Of a DNA stretch of 64,000 nucleotides, positions 18,117 through 27,859 are shown in pieces. The DNA comes from JBEOJY01 sp040275305. Its GTDB lineage: Bacteria > Pseudomonadota > Alphaproteobacteria > UBA9219. A model generated the notes under the pieces. It searched no databases. It saw only the letters and a program-made list of their open reading frames with translations, and was not told where the DNA came from. The translations under genes and the position numbers were made by a program. How positions within the stretch are numbered: position 1 is the first letter of the stretch; every line of letters starts with the position of its first letter. Location of the stretch: positions 62,001-126,000 of the forward strand of contig JBEOJY010000010.1 in assembly GCA_040275305.1 (NCBI GenBank). The letters are read 5' to 3'.

Positions 18117-18794
18117 TCAGTTCCTTATGACGCTTGGCGTCATCGCCGCAAAACCGACAGCCGATCTTTCAGGGTGTAAATTCATCTCTTTAATCCGATC
18201 TCCATGATAAATGCGGCCATGGAAATGGGCGAAAACAACCCCTGCATGCCCAAACGCCTGCAATGCGTTCACAGCAGCCAGAACCCCTCCCACATTAAAA
18301 TCGCCATCTTGTGTTGAAATGGCCGGAGGCAACATAGCTCCCGTCACGCCAATAATCTTGTTTGATCTGCCGCGACCGAAATGGTGGTCAAGCGCCTCCG
18401 CGATAATGGGCAGTTTGTATGTCCCACAAGTGACAATAACCCGCCTGTTGGGAATCATACTGATGGTATTCAGCAACCTTGTGCCATGTCTTAGCGAAAG
18501 ATCTCTGCTATCCCGAGAGCAGATGATAGCCCCAGTCACTTCTTCTTCTGCAATACCGAAGGCCAGTTTAAGCTGATCCAATCTTGTTAAGGCAGGATTG
18601 AAAGGCACTGCCCATATGCTTTCAGCTTCAGGGAGATAAGCCGATTGAATCGTCCCACCGCACGCGAATATTGCGATCCATTTTTCATTCTTTACAAAAT
18701 TTCCTTCTGCCAATAGATCTAGAACTTCCGCTTGATCTTCAAAAGTAAGTTTTAGAATATAAGCCTTCAAATCGTCAATGTTGATCTTATCCAT
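18117..18794 (-). CDS. Single-domain asparaginase-like protein
   Basis: This 225-residue protein has the N-terminal-domain hallmarks of asparaginase/glutaminase: FACGGTI (usual TGGTI), CSRDSRDL, VTCGTYKL where the family has HGTDT, and GVTGAMLPP with DGDFN. There is no C-terminal asparaginase domain, and about 35 helical residues precede the core. Short, single-domain asparaginase-domain proteins exist in many bacteria. The change of HGTD to CGTY removes the catalytic Asp of the Thr-Asp-Lys triad, so ordinary asparaginase activity is doubtful. Base composition looks A+T-richer than the neighbours, which may indicate transfer. It converges with tadA. Confidence 0.65.
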   Translation of the reverse strand: MDKINIDDLKAYILKLTFEDQAEVLDLLAEGNFVKNEKWIAIFACGGTIQSAYLPEAESIWAVPFNPALTRLDQLKLAFGIAEEEVTGAIICSRDSRDLSLRHGTRLLNTISMIPNRRVIVTCGTYKLPIIAEALDHHFGRGRSNKIIGVTGAMLPPAISTQDGDFNVGGVLAAVNALQAFGHAGVVFAHFHGRIYHGDRIKEMNLHPERSAVGFAAMTPSVIRN

Positions 18795-18910
18795 TTTTAT
18801 TGACCAAAATAATAAATAAAGAATCTCAAAATAATAGTTTCATCGCAGCCCAAACAAAGCTCCGCCGCGATCCACGGACAGGGGTTTATCCCAATCCTCT
18901 GCTTCACTCC

Positions 18911-19633
18911 CTAAAACTTCACGCTGCGGCTCTCATAGCGGCGCCCGACGAAAGACGGCATCTTGCCGTCCTTCTGGCTGCCGGGAAATTGCGCCATCTG
19001 AAGCGAAGGATCGACCTTCGAACGATTGCTCCACAGCGCGTCCGGGTTCTGAAGATAAAAGATATCCGAAACCGCCTCGGTGCGCGCCCAATCTTGGATC
19101 TGCTTGCGATGCGCGATTTTCCACGCGCCCCCCGAAGGACGCCGCTCGAAACGATCCAAAAGCCGCCCACCCAGAAAAACGTCCTCGCGGCCAATCGGCT
19201 TTTCAATGCGGTAATGCGTGTGGAAATAAGTCTCGACCAGCGCCGCGTCCCCGGAAATCTCGATGCGCGATTGCCCCAGCAGATGATGCGACGACTTAAC
19301 GCCATGCAGAACGCCAAGAATCCAGCCAATATAGTCGCTCGCCGTCCCCTGAAACAAGCCCGGCCCCAGATCGAACGAGGCATCGGAATGAATAGCCCCA
19401 CGCAGCGTGTTCTCTTCCAGCCGATCAAGCCCGTGCGCGAAAGTCGCAAGCACCTGTTCAATCTCCTGCGTATCGACCAACGTCTGCAACCGCGCCGGGA
19501 GTTTCTCGCCAACGACGAACGCCGGACGCGCGACTTGCTTCACGGAAGTTTTCGACACAAGCGAAGAAGTTTTGCGCGGCAAAGCCTTGCGCGCGGCGCT
19601 TGACGGTTTAGATTTCTTTTTTGCGGCAGCCAT
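18911..19633 (-). CDS. NTF2-like (SnoaL-type) domain protein
   Basis: This 240-residue protein has a Lys/Ser/Ala-rich N-terminal tail (about 1-45) and a cone-shaped NTF2/SnoaL_4-like domain (about 50-195) with features such as TFAHGLDRLEE, HHLLGQSRIEI and VETYFHTHY, typical of the ring-hydroxylating dioxygenase small-subunit/dehydratase-like group. The fold binds small molecules or serves as a scaffold; no specific substrate is indicated. I start at the ATG at 19633 (GGGAAACGAG upstream) rather than the longer open frame to 19726, whose extra residues look non-coding. Confidence 0.65.
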   Translation of the reverse strand: MAAAKKKSKPSSAARKALPRKTSSLVSKTSVKQVARPAFVVGEKLPARLQTLVDTQEIEQVLATFAHGLDRLEENTLRGAIHSDASFDLGPGLFQGTASDYIGWILGVLHGVKSSHHLLGQSRIEISGDAALVETYFHTHYRIEKPIGREDVFLGGRLLDRFERRPSGGAWKIAHRKQIQDWARTEAVSDIFYLQNPDALWSNRSKVDPSLQMAQFPGSQKDGKMPSFVGRRYESRSVKF

Positions 19634-20043
19634 CGGCTCGTTTCCCTCGGCAAAGAAGGCCAAATACCCTCTCGAACGCCCACGGCCCTGCCTTTTACTT
19701 GGGAATATCCACGCTAGACAGGACAAAGGCCAGTCTTCGTAGCACAGAAGAGCCGTAATGTGTATACTTTTATTTCAACCTGTTAGAAAGCATCTCGCAA
19801 GTAATTGATGAGAGTCGCAACAGACCTGAAGGCTAACGAACGATCCGAATCGCGGCCAAGGAAGGCCGAATCACCCTTTTGACGAGGGCGAATCACCCCG
19901 CAAAAGCTAAATAGCCCTATAAAATCTGGTTAATTCACACTATGGAACAACAGAAACCCCGATATTCCTATCGAAATCCCGCCACCGAACGCCTAAAATA
20001 GGCCATCGAACAGGACATTTCCCGTATCCAACAGGCGATTCCG
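19634..20043. other. Intergenic region without recognised gene
   Basis: This 410-bp divergent space separates the NTF2-like gene and the secreted nuclease gene and should hold both promoters. No strong -35/-10 pair was found. One oddity: an ATG at 19942 is in frame with the nuclease and would read through to it but for one TAG at 19999-20001. The short frame is probably not expressed. Confidence 0.5.
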
Positions 20044-20817
20044 ATGAAGATAACGGTTCCCCGCCCCGCCAGACAGATAGCCTTTTGGGGGGTGTTAGCG
20101 ATAATACTGACTATCCCGTTGAGCGTTTGCGCAGCGGAAACGAACACGGGCGACAGCCTGGCATTCGGCAACGGACAAACGCTGCGCCTGAACGGTATCC
20201 ACGCCCCGCTCGCCAGTACGCCGAACCTTAAGGAACAAGCGCAAAAACGGCTGGAACAACTGATCCCGCCTGAAGCCGCATCGAAACTGCGGCTTGATCC
20301 CCTCGCCCCCCCCAGCAACCGCTATGGCCAACTCACAGCCCAAGCCTACGCTCCGGCATCCCCCCCGGTTTGGGTACAAGGCGCATTGCTGCGCGAAGGG
20401 CTGGCCTTCGTCTACCCGCCGACCGGAAACGAACCGAACCTCGACGACCTGCTAGCCGCCGAAACCGAAGCCCGCCGCGCCCGGCGCGGCATCTGGAGCG
20501 ACCCGTTCTATATCGGAATACCCGCGACCGAATTGACCTCAAAGGACGAAGGCCGCTACGCCTTCGTGCGCGGCCAGATTGTGGAAGCCGTCCGCATCAA
20601 GAACAAAGTCTACCTGAATTTCGGCCCCGACTGGCGCAAAGACTTCACCGTCATAATCGCCGCCCGTAACCTGAAGGCGTTCCGCAAGTCTGGCCTCGAC
20701 CCGCTCGCCCTCAAAGGCCAGACCATCCTCGTGCGCGGCTGGATCAAGCACAATTTCGGCCCGATGATCGAGCTGACCCATCCGGCGCAAATGATGGTCT
20801 TGAAAGAGCAAAAATGA
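20044..20817 (+). CDS. Exported staphylococcal-nuclease-like (SNase) protein
   Basis: This 257-residue protein has an N-terminal hydrophobic signal (about 10-30, ILTIPLSVCAAE) followed by an SNase/TNase-like domain (about 38-155). It retains LRLNGIHAP, SNRYGQLTAQAY and EARRARRGIWSDP, which match the family's core strands and final helix. A C-terminal OB-like part (about 165-255) is often present in proteobacterial members. The Asp that normally precedes RYG (DRYGR) is Asn, so calcium-dependent nuclease activity is uncertain. Its stop overlaps the start of the MFS gene as ATGA. Confidence 0.75.
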   Translation: MKITVPRPARQIAFWGVLAIILTIPLSVCAAETNTGDSLAFGNGQTLRLNGIHAPLASTPNLKEQAQKRLEQLIPPEAASKLRLDPLAPPSNRYGQLTAQAYAPASPPVWVQGALLREGLAFVYPPTGNEPNLDDLLAAETEARRARRGIWSDPFYIGIPATELTSKDEGRYAFVRGQIVEAVRIKNKVYLNFGPDWRKDFTVIIAARNLKAFRKSGLDPLALKGQTILVRGWIKHNFGPMIELTHPAQMMVLKEQK

Positions 20818-21992
20818 ACGCGAGCCATTCCCTGTCCTCCAACATCTGGAAGCTTTACGCGGACAGGCTCATCGCGAATTTCTACATCTTCGCTCCGCTG
20901 CTGGTCCCCTACTATCAAGCAAGCGGCCTCAATGCGACGGAAGTGTTCGTCATTCAGGCCGTCTACAGCGCAGCGCTGTGCTTGCTCGAAATCCCCACCG
21001 GCTACATCTCGGATTTATGGGGCCGCAAGAAAACGCTCGTCGCCGCAAGCATCATATTGCCGACTGGAATCTTGATTTATGTCCTCTTCCCTTGTTTCTG
21101 GGGTTTTATCGCGGCGGAAATCGTCATCGCGCTCGGCAACAGCCTGCGCTCCGGCACGGATTCATCCCTGCTTTACGATACGCTACGTGAGCTTAAACGC
21201 GAGAACGAACACAAGAAAATAGAAGGGAACGGACATTTCCTCAAACAGTTCAGCTCAGCCGTTGCCGCCATACTCGGCGGCCTGATCGCGACGATATCTC
21301 TGAATGCTCCCTTTTACGTAAGCGCCGCCGTCTTCGCGATGCTGCTGCCGCTCACGCTTATCATGCGAGAACCCGCAAGAACGAAGACCGAGCGCAAAAC
21401 GATCCCAAAGCACCTGCGGAATATGGCAAAGGCCGTCCACAACGCCGCGCAAGACCCAAAAATCCGAGCGCTTGCCGTCTATTCGGCGTTCATCACGGCA
21501 ACGAGCCTCGCGGGTTTCTGGTCTTACTTCCTGCTCTACGGAAAAATGGGGCTAGGCGTGGAACATTTTGGATTGCTCACAGCAGGGTGCGGAATCTGTT
21601 GCGGCCTCGGCGGACACTTCGCCCACGCCATCGAAAAACGAGTGGGCCAGCGCGCCGCCTACGCCCTCCCGATGCTCATAGCCCCCGGATTCTTCGCAAT
21701 CGCCGCGCTCCAAAATCTCTGGGCCATTCCGTTTATCCTGCTCAACGAGTTTTTGTGGGGATATTTCACGCCCCTGAAGCTCGACATGGTTCACCGCAAC
21801 GCGCCAACCTCCAGACGCGCCACGACGCTCTCCGCCATAAGCGTCGCGGAACGCCTAACTTTCGTGATCCTGTCTGTCGCTGCCGGGCGACTCGTAGACC
21901 TCGCCGATCTGCGCTACACCCACGTCTTTCTTGGAGCTGTCATGCTCGCGGCAGGCGCATGGGCCGTGACCGCAATGAAGCCAAAAACATGA
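20814..21992 (+). CDS. MFS transporter
   Basis: This 392-residue protein has about 12 membrane helices and the MFS loop 2-3 signature GYISDLWGRKKTLVAAS (GxxxDxxGRKK) near residue 65. Loop 6-7 is charged (RTKTERKTIPKHLRN). It overlaps the nuclease gene by 4 bp, so the two are translated together; the reason for this pairing is not clear. Transport substrate cannot be predicted. It belongs to the broad drug/metabolite-export-like group. Confidence 0.85.
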   Translation: MNASHSLSSNIWKLYADRLIANFYIFAPLLVPYYQASGLNATEVFVIQAVYSAALCLLEIPTGYISDLWGRKKTLVAASIILPTGILIYVLFPCFWGFIAAEIVIALGNSLRSGTDSSLLYDTLRELKRENEHKKIEGNGHFLKQFSSAVAAILGGLIATISLNAPFYVSAAVFAMLLPLTLIMREPARTKTERKTIPKHLRNMAKAVHNAAQDPKIRALAVYSAFITATSLAGFWSYFLLYGKMGLGVEHFGLLTAGCGICCGLGGHFAHAIEKRVGQRAAYALPMLIAPGFFAIAALQNLWAIPFILLNEFLWGYFTPLKLDMVHRNAPTSRRATTLSAISVAERLTFVILSVAAGRLVDLADLRYTHVFLGAVMLAAGAWAVTAMKPKT

Positions 21993-22007
21993 TGCCCAAC
22001 GACTAGG

Positions 22008-22501
22008 TTATTTGCCGGAGAAAGAAGCCAATTCCAGCTTCTCTCCATACGCAGCGCAGTCTTTAACAACGGCATCCCACCATGCTTCGGTGACCGTGTA
22101 TGTGCTGCCGTTCGTTTCCTCTTGCCGCTCAACAGTGTCTTTCCCAAGCCGGAGATTGCGATTGGAAACGGCCAACGCGTTCGCGCGCATACTCCCATCA
22201 GAACTCCCCGACCAAAGGATCAAGCGCTGATTTTCCCGCCAATGAACCCAAGCATGCATATTGCCATCGGCATACTTATAGCCAATAGCGCAAAAATGCT
22301 GGCGCGACCCGTTTTCCTTCTGGCTTGCAACAAGATACCGAGCCGCGACTTCCAAAGAACCAAAAGATGCATGTGAGGAAGGCAAAAACGGCCAACAGGC
22401 TTTTGTTCGAAAGCGTCAGGAAAGACTTCGTTAGCCTGACACTCCATAAACGCCAAGGCCCCAAAACTCCCACACAACAACGCCAGAACTGTTTTCATCA
22501 T
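22008..22501 (-). pseudogene. Small exported protein split by a frameshift in an A5/T5 run
   Basis: Two minus-strand frames join into one plausible protein. The 5' frame begins at tandem ATGs (22501/22498) with the signal peptide MMKTVLALLCGSFGALAF and continues to about 22387; the 3' frame carries SHASFGSLEVAARYLVASQ through to the stop at 22008. They meet at plus-strand AAAAA 22384-22388; adding one base makes a continuous protein of about 165 residues. The mature part, with several Trp (AWVHW; AWWDAVV) and Cys, is not recognised. It may be a pseudogene, a sequencing error, or phase-variable. The gene lies downstream of purA on the same strand. Confidence 0.5.
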
Positions 22502-22538
22502 GCGCCACCCTCTTGAACACAAAGCAATAAGCGAAAGG

Positions 22539-24233
<1,695 letters not shown>

Positions 24234-25004
24234 TTACGCAGGCATGTTGGCTGGCGTTCCCTCATAATTATACACGCCGATATGCGTCAGTCTGCACTGC
24301 GTATCGAGCCAGATTTTGCCGCCAATTTTTCGCCACCTGCGGCAAAACGCGAAATCCTCGCTCAAATAGGTGCGGCTCTCCGGCTCGATCATGCAATCGA
24401 ACAAGGCATACTGGTTTTTGCTCGGAGAAGATGGGCGCGGATACAAATGCGCCACGTCATAGCGCGTTTCCGGATAAGCCGCGATCATACGCTCGAACGC
24501 GCTGCGCCGGATCAGCATAAACCCAGTCCCGGCATAAGAACCCGTCACGAACCCTTCCCGATCCTCGCGCCCCGCCGCGCCCGCAGGGAGCGGCGTGCCG
24601 ACAAAATTAAGCCCCATCTCCTGCCAGGACGCGACGGAAGCCGCGCCTTGCGCTCCAACCACGCGCTGACGCAACAACGGCCAGTCGATGTTCTTGACCG
24701 GATACATCCCCGCCACGACCTCGTCGTCGAACCGCAAAAGACGCATGACATCCTCGGGCCTAAAACAAATATCCGCGTCGATGAACATCAGATGCGTCGC
24801 CTGTTGCATATCGAGGAACGCCGCAACCAGCGTATTGCGGCTGCGCGTGACCAGCGAGTCGTGCCCGTTCATCGCCAGCGTCACCTCGACCCCCTGCCCC
24901 GCCGCATGCACCATCAGCCGGATCACGGACTCCATATACCCTTGCGCCACAAGTCCGCCGTAGCAGGGCGTGGCGATCAGAACAAAAGGCTTCGACTGAG
25001 TCAT
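24234..25004 (-). CDS. GT-A type glycosyltransferase-like protein
   Basis: This 256-residue soluble protein begins FVLIATPCYGG and contains SRNTLVAAFLD and MFIDADICF, where the DAD motif matches the metal/nucleotide-sugar site (DxD) of GT-A glycosyltransferases. Later segments VVAGMYPVK and GTGFMLIRRSAFERM, with SEDFAFCRRWRKIGGKIW, are typical of the family-2/Anp1-Mnn9-like bacterial group. These enzymes transfer sugars to polysaccharides or lipids in the cytoplasm. Acceptor unknown; no polysaccharide cluster surrounds it. An IS5-like short element lies 17 bp upstream of its start. Confidence 0.75.
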   Translation of the reverse strand: MTQSKPFVLIATPCYGGLVAQGYMESVIRLMVHAAGQGVEVTLAMNGHDSLVTRSRNTLVAAFLDMQQATHLMFIDADICFRPEDVMRLLRFDDEVVAGMYPVKNIDWPLLRQRVVGAQGAASVASWQEMGLNFVGTPLPAGAAGREDREGFVTGSYAGTGFMLIRRSAFERMIAAYPETRYDVAHLYPRPSSPSKNQYALFDCMIEPESRTYLSEDFAFCRRWRKIGGKIWLDTQCRLTHIGVYNYEGTPANMPA

Positions 25005-25020
25005 GGAAACATCCCCTTAG

Positions 25021-25227
25021 CAGTCTGCTGAAAAACCTATCAAGAAGGCACAACAAACAAATGGGACACCCGCCTTCGCGGGTGTGACGGCGCTTGTTGA
25101 GGTGAATTTCTCAATCAAAACAAGCGTCATGCCCGTCCCCGCCTTCGCGAGGACAGGCTCCGGCGGGCATCCCATTTTCTTTTTCTATAAGCATGTGCGC
25201 CTCAAAAAAACATTTTTCAGCAGACTG
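25021..25227. mobile_element. IS5-like non-autonomous element (MITE) with TTAG duplication
   Basis: Inverted ends CAGTCTGCTGAAAAA (25021) and TTTTTCAGCAGACTG (to 25227) bound a 207-bp non-coding stretch. TTAG stands immediately outside both ends (25017-25020 and 25228-25231), as expected for a target duplication; YTAR targets are typical of the IS5 group. Inside is a CACCCGC/GCGGGTG palindrome and a GCCGGCGGGCAT-type unit related to the dispersed palindromes elsewhere. No transposase is in the window, so it would need one in trans. It separates the glycosyltransferase and malic enzyme genes. Confidence 0.75.
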
Positions 25228-25285
25228 TTAGAACAGTATCCGCCCGATATAGGGAGATTCGACCAGCCGCGCAACGATAAGGAGC

Positions 25286-25327
25286 GAAAAAGAAAAACGG
25301 CCACAAGGGAAAAGCCCTCATGGCCGT
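25286..25327 (-). terminator. Rho-independent terminator of the malic enzyme gene
   Basis: On the minus strand, ACGGCCA and TGGCCGT arms with an inner GAGGGC/CCCTT pairing are followed by TTTTTCTTTTT. It is 24 bp after the maeB stop. Confidence 0.8.
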
Positions 25328-25350
25328 CATGTCTGCCAACAACCAAAAAA

Positions 25351-27624
25351 TCATTCCACCGTCTGATACGCCGCCAAAACCGCCATCATGACGATATCGG
25401 ACACCGTAGCGTTCGGACGCACGATCTGCGCGGACTTCTGCAACCCCGTCAAAATCGGCCCAATCATGGTGGCGCCGCCAATGCCTTGCAGCACCTTGGC
25501 CGTAATGTGCGCCGCTTGCAAATTGGGCATGATCAACACGTTGGCCGGACCCGTAAGGCGACAAAACGGATAAAGCCGCTGCATCAGGTCGTAATCGAGC
25601 GCGACATCAGCCGAAATCTCGCCGTCATATTCGAAATCGACGCCGCGCGAATCCAAAATGCGCGCCGCCTCTTGAACATGGGCGTTATGATTCCTCTGCG
25701 GCTGCCCGAAGCTCGTAAAGGACAAAAGCGCGACGCGCGGCGTGTGTCCCATATGCTGCGCCCAGCGCGCCGAACGGATCGCGATATTGGCCAACCGCTC
25801 CGGCGACGGATCGACATGCACCGCCGTATCCGACAGAAACACGGTCCGCTCCTTGGAGAGAGCCATCGAGATCCCCAAAGCGCCGCAAGATTCCGGATCG
25901 ACCACCTTGCGAATATCGTCGTAGCTGACGATAAACCCGCGCGAAAGACCCGTCACCATCGCGTCGGCATCGCCCGCCTCGACCATCGACATCGCGAAGA
26001 TGTTGCGGTTCTGATTGACCATGCGCTGACAATCGCGCTGCACATATCCCTTGCGTTGCAGCCTGTTGTACAAGGACTCGATATATTTTTCCCCCTTACG
26101 CTCAAGCCGCGCGTTGTGGATTTCCAGATCGGCCCCTTCGGTCAAGCCCAGCGCCGCGATTTTCTCGCGCACCACGTCCTCGCGCCCGACCAGCACTGGC
26201 GTGCCAAGCCCCTGAAGCTTGAACTGAATGGCCGCGCGGATCACGCGATCTTCCTCGCCTTCCGCGAACACGACGCGACGCGGATTGCGCTTGACCGCGC
26301 CGAAGATCAACTCAAGACGATCCGCCGTCGGGTTCAGCTTCCCGCGCAAAATCTTGCGGTAATCCTCGATATCCTTGAAAGGTTTGCGCGCGACGCCTGT
26401 CCGCATCGCCGCCTCGGCCACCGCCGAAGGAACCTCGACGATCAAGCGCGGGTCGAAGGGAGCCGGAATGATGTATTCAGGTCCATAACTAAGACGACGC
26501 CCGCCATAAGCCGCTGCGACTTCGTCCGGCACATCCTGCCGCGCCAGAGCCGCGATGGCGCGCGACGCCGCCAATTTCATCTCTTCGTTGATCGCCCGCG
26601 CCTGCACATCCAAAGCGCCGCGAAAGATATAAGGAAACCCAAGCACGTTGTTGATCTGGTTCGGATAATCCGAACGCCCCGTCGCAACGATCGCGTCGGG
26701 ACGCACTGCCTTAGCGTCTTCAGGCGTAATTTCCGGATCGGGATTGGCCATTGCGAAAATAATCGGACTCTTGGCCATGTCCTTGACCATGTCCGGCGTC
26801 ACCGCCCCCTTGGCCGACAAGCCAAGAAACACGTCGGCCCCCTTCAAGGCCTCTTTCAACGTCCGCGCCTCGGTCTTGGCCGCATGCGCCGATTTCCATT
26901 GATTCATATGCTCCGTGCGGCCCTCGTAGATGACCCCCTTGGTGTCGCACATAATGACATGGTCGTGCGCCACGCCGGAAAGCTTAAACAGCTCGACGCA
27001 GGCGATGGCCGAAGCCCCCGCCCCGTTGACCACGACGCGCGCATCCTTGATCGAACGCCCCGTCAGCTCCAGCGCATTGATCAAACCCGCCGTCGCGATA
27101 ATCGCCGTGCCATGTTGATCGTCGTGGAAAACAGGAATGTCCATGATCTCGCGTAAGCGCTGCTCGATGATAAAGCACTCCGGCGCCTTGATATCCTCAA
27201 GATTGATCCCGCCGAACGAAGGGCCAAGGAAACGCACGCAATTGATGAACTCTTCTATGTCATGCGTATCCACCTCAAGATCGATGCTGTCCACGCCCGC
27301 GAAGCGCTTGAACAAAACCGCCTTGCCTTCCATCACGGGCTTGGACGCCAACGCGCCAAGATCGCCGAGACCCAACACAGCAGTTCCGTTCGAAATGACA
27401 GCGACAAGATTTCCCTTGGCAGTGTAGTCATACGCCGTCGCGGGCTCTTTTTCGATACGCAGGCACGGCGCGGCGACTCCCGGAGAATAAGCCAAAGCCA
27501 GATCGTGCTGACCGACCATCGGCTTCGTCGGCACGATTTCTATCTTACCGGGACGGCCATTAAGCATATGGTAAGCAAGCGCCTCCTCATCGGACACGCG
27601 CTTCTTGGACTGGGGCTCGGTCAT
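25351..27624 (-). CDS. maeB: NADP-dependent malic enzyme with phosphotransacetylase-like domain (MaeB)
   Basis: This 757-residue protein oxidatively decarboxylates malate to pyruvate with NADPH formation. The N-terminal malic enzyme half (about 15-430) includes AYSPGVAAPC, YTAKGNLVAVISNGTAVLGLG and VVNGAGASAIACVEL (Rossmann loop). The C-terminal half (about 435-755) is related to phosphate acetyltransferase (VVFAEGEEDRVIRAA; VLIMPNLQAAHIT), a regulatory module in MaeB. GGAGA lies 9 bases upstream of the ATG at 27624; an upstream start to 27675 is less likely. A terminator follows. Family certain. Confidence 0.95.
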   Translation of the reverse strand: MTEPQSKKRVSDEEALAYHMLNGRPGKIEIVPTKPMVGQHDLALAYSPGVAAPCLRIEKEPATAYDYTAKGNLVAVISNGTAVLGLGDLGALASKPVMEGKAVLFKRFAGVDSIDLEVDTHDIEEFINCVRFLGPSFGGINLEDIKAPECFIIEQRLREIMDIPVFHDDQHGTAIIATAGLINALELTGRSIKDARVVVNGAGASAIACVELFKLSGVAHDHVIMCDTKGVIYEGRTEHMNQWKSAHAAKTEARTLKEALKGADVFLGLSAKGAVTPDMVKDMAKSPIIFAMANPDPEITPEDAKAVRPDAIVATGRSDYPNQINNVLGFPYIFRGALDVQARAINEEMKLAASRAIAALARQDVPDEVAAAYGGRRLSYGPEYIIPAPFDPRLIVEVPSAVAEAAMRTGVARKPFKDIEDYRKILRGKLNPTADRLELIFGAVKRNPRRVVFAEGEEDRVIRAAIQFKLQGLGTPVLVGREDVVREKIAALGLTEGADLEIHNARLERKGEKYIESLYNRLQRKGYVQRDCQRMVNQNRNIFAMSMVEAGDADAMVTGLSRGFIVSYDDIRKVVDPESCGALGISMALSKERTVFLSDTAVHVDPSPERLANIAIRSARWAQHMGHTPRVALLSFTSFGQPQRNHNAHVQEAARILDSRGVDFEYDGEISADVALDYDLMQRLYPFCRLTGPANVLIMPNLQAAHITAKVLQGIGGATMIGPILTGLQKSAQIVRPNATVSDIVMMAVLAAYQTVE

Positions 27625-27859
27625 CTGATCATCTCCAAAAACTGTTCTTTGCCGAAATAACAGGCGCGCAAACAAACGACTTTGTTACGGAAAATTTCGT
27701 CCCCTGCCCCTGCAAAAGAATGCGAATTTCATTTGCGTTCTTTTCTGTTGACCATATTTTAGCCTCTGCCTCCTAAAATCAACCCTTAGTTAAGTCTTTT
27801 TTCTTTTCATGCCCTATCCCGCATGCCATTCCGGGACTTCCTCGTGAAGAGAGCCGCTT

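Noticed and set aside
25084..27156. A 690-residue open frame on the plus strand
   Set aside because: It is antisense to maeB, whose protein is clearly conserved; the frame is Arg/His-rich and has no domain.
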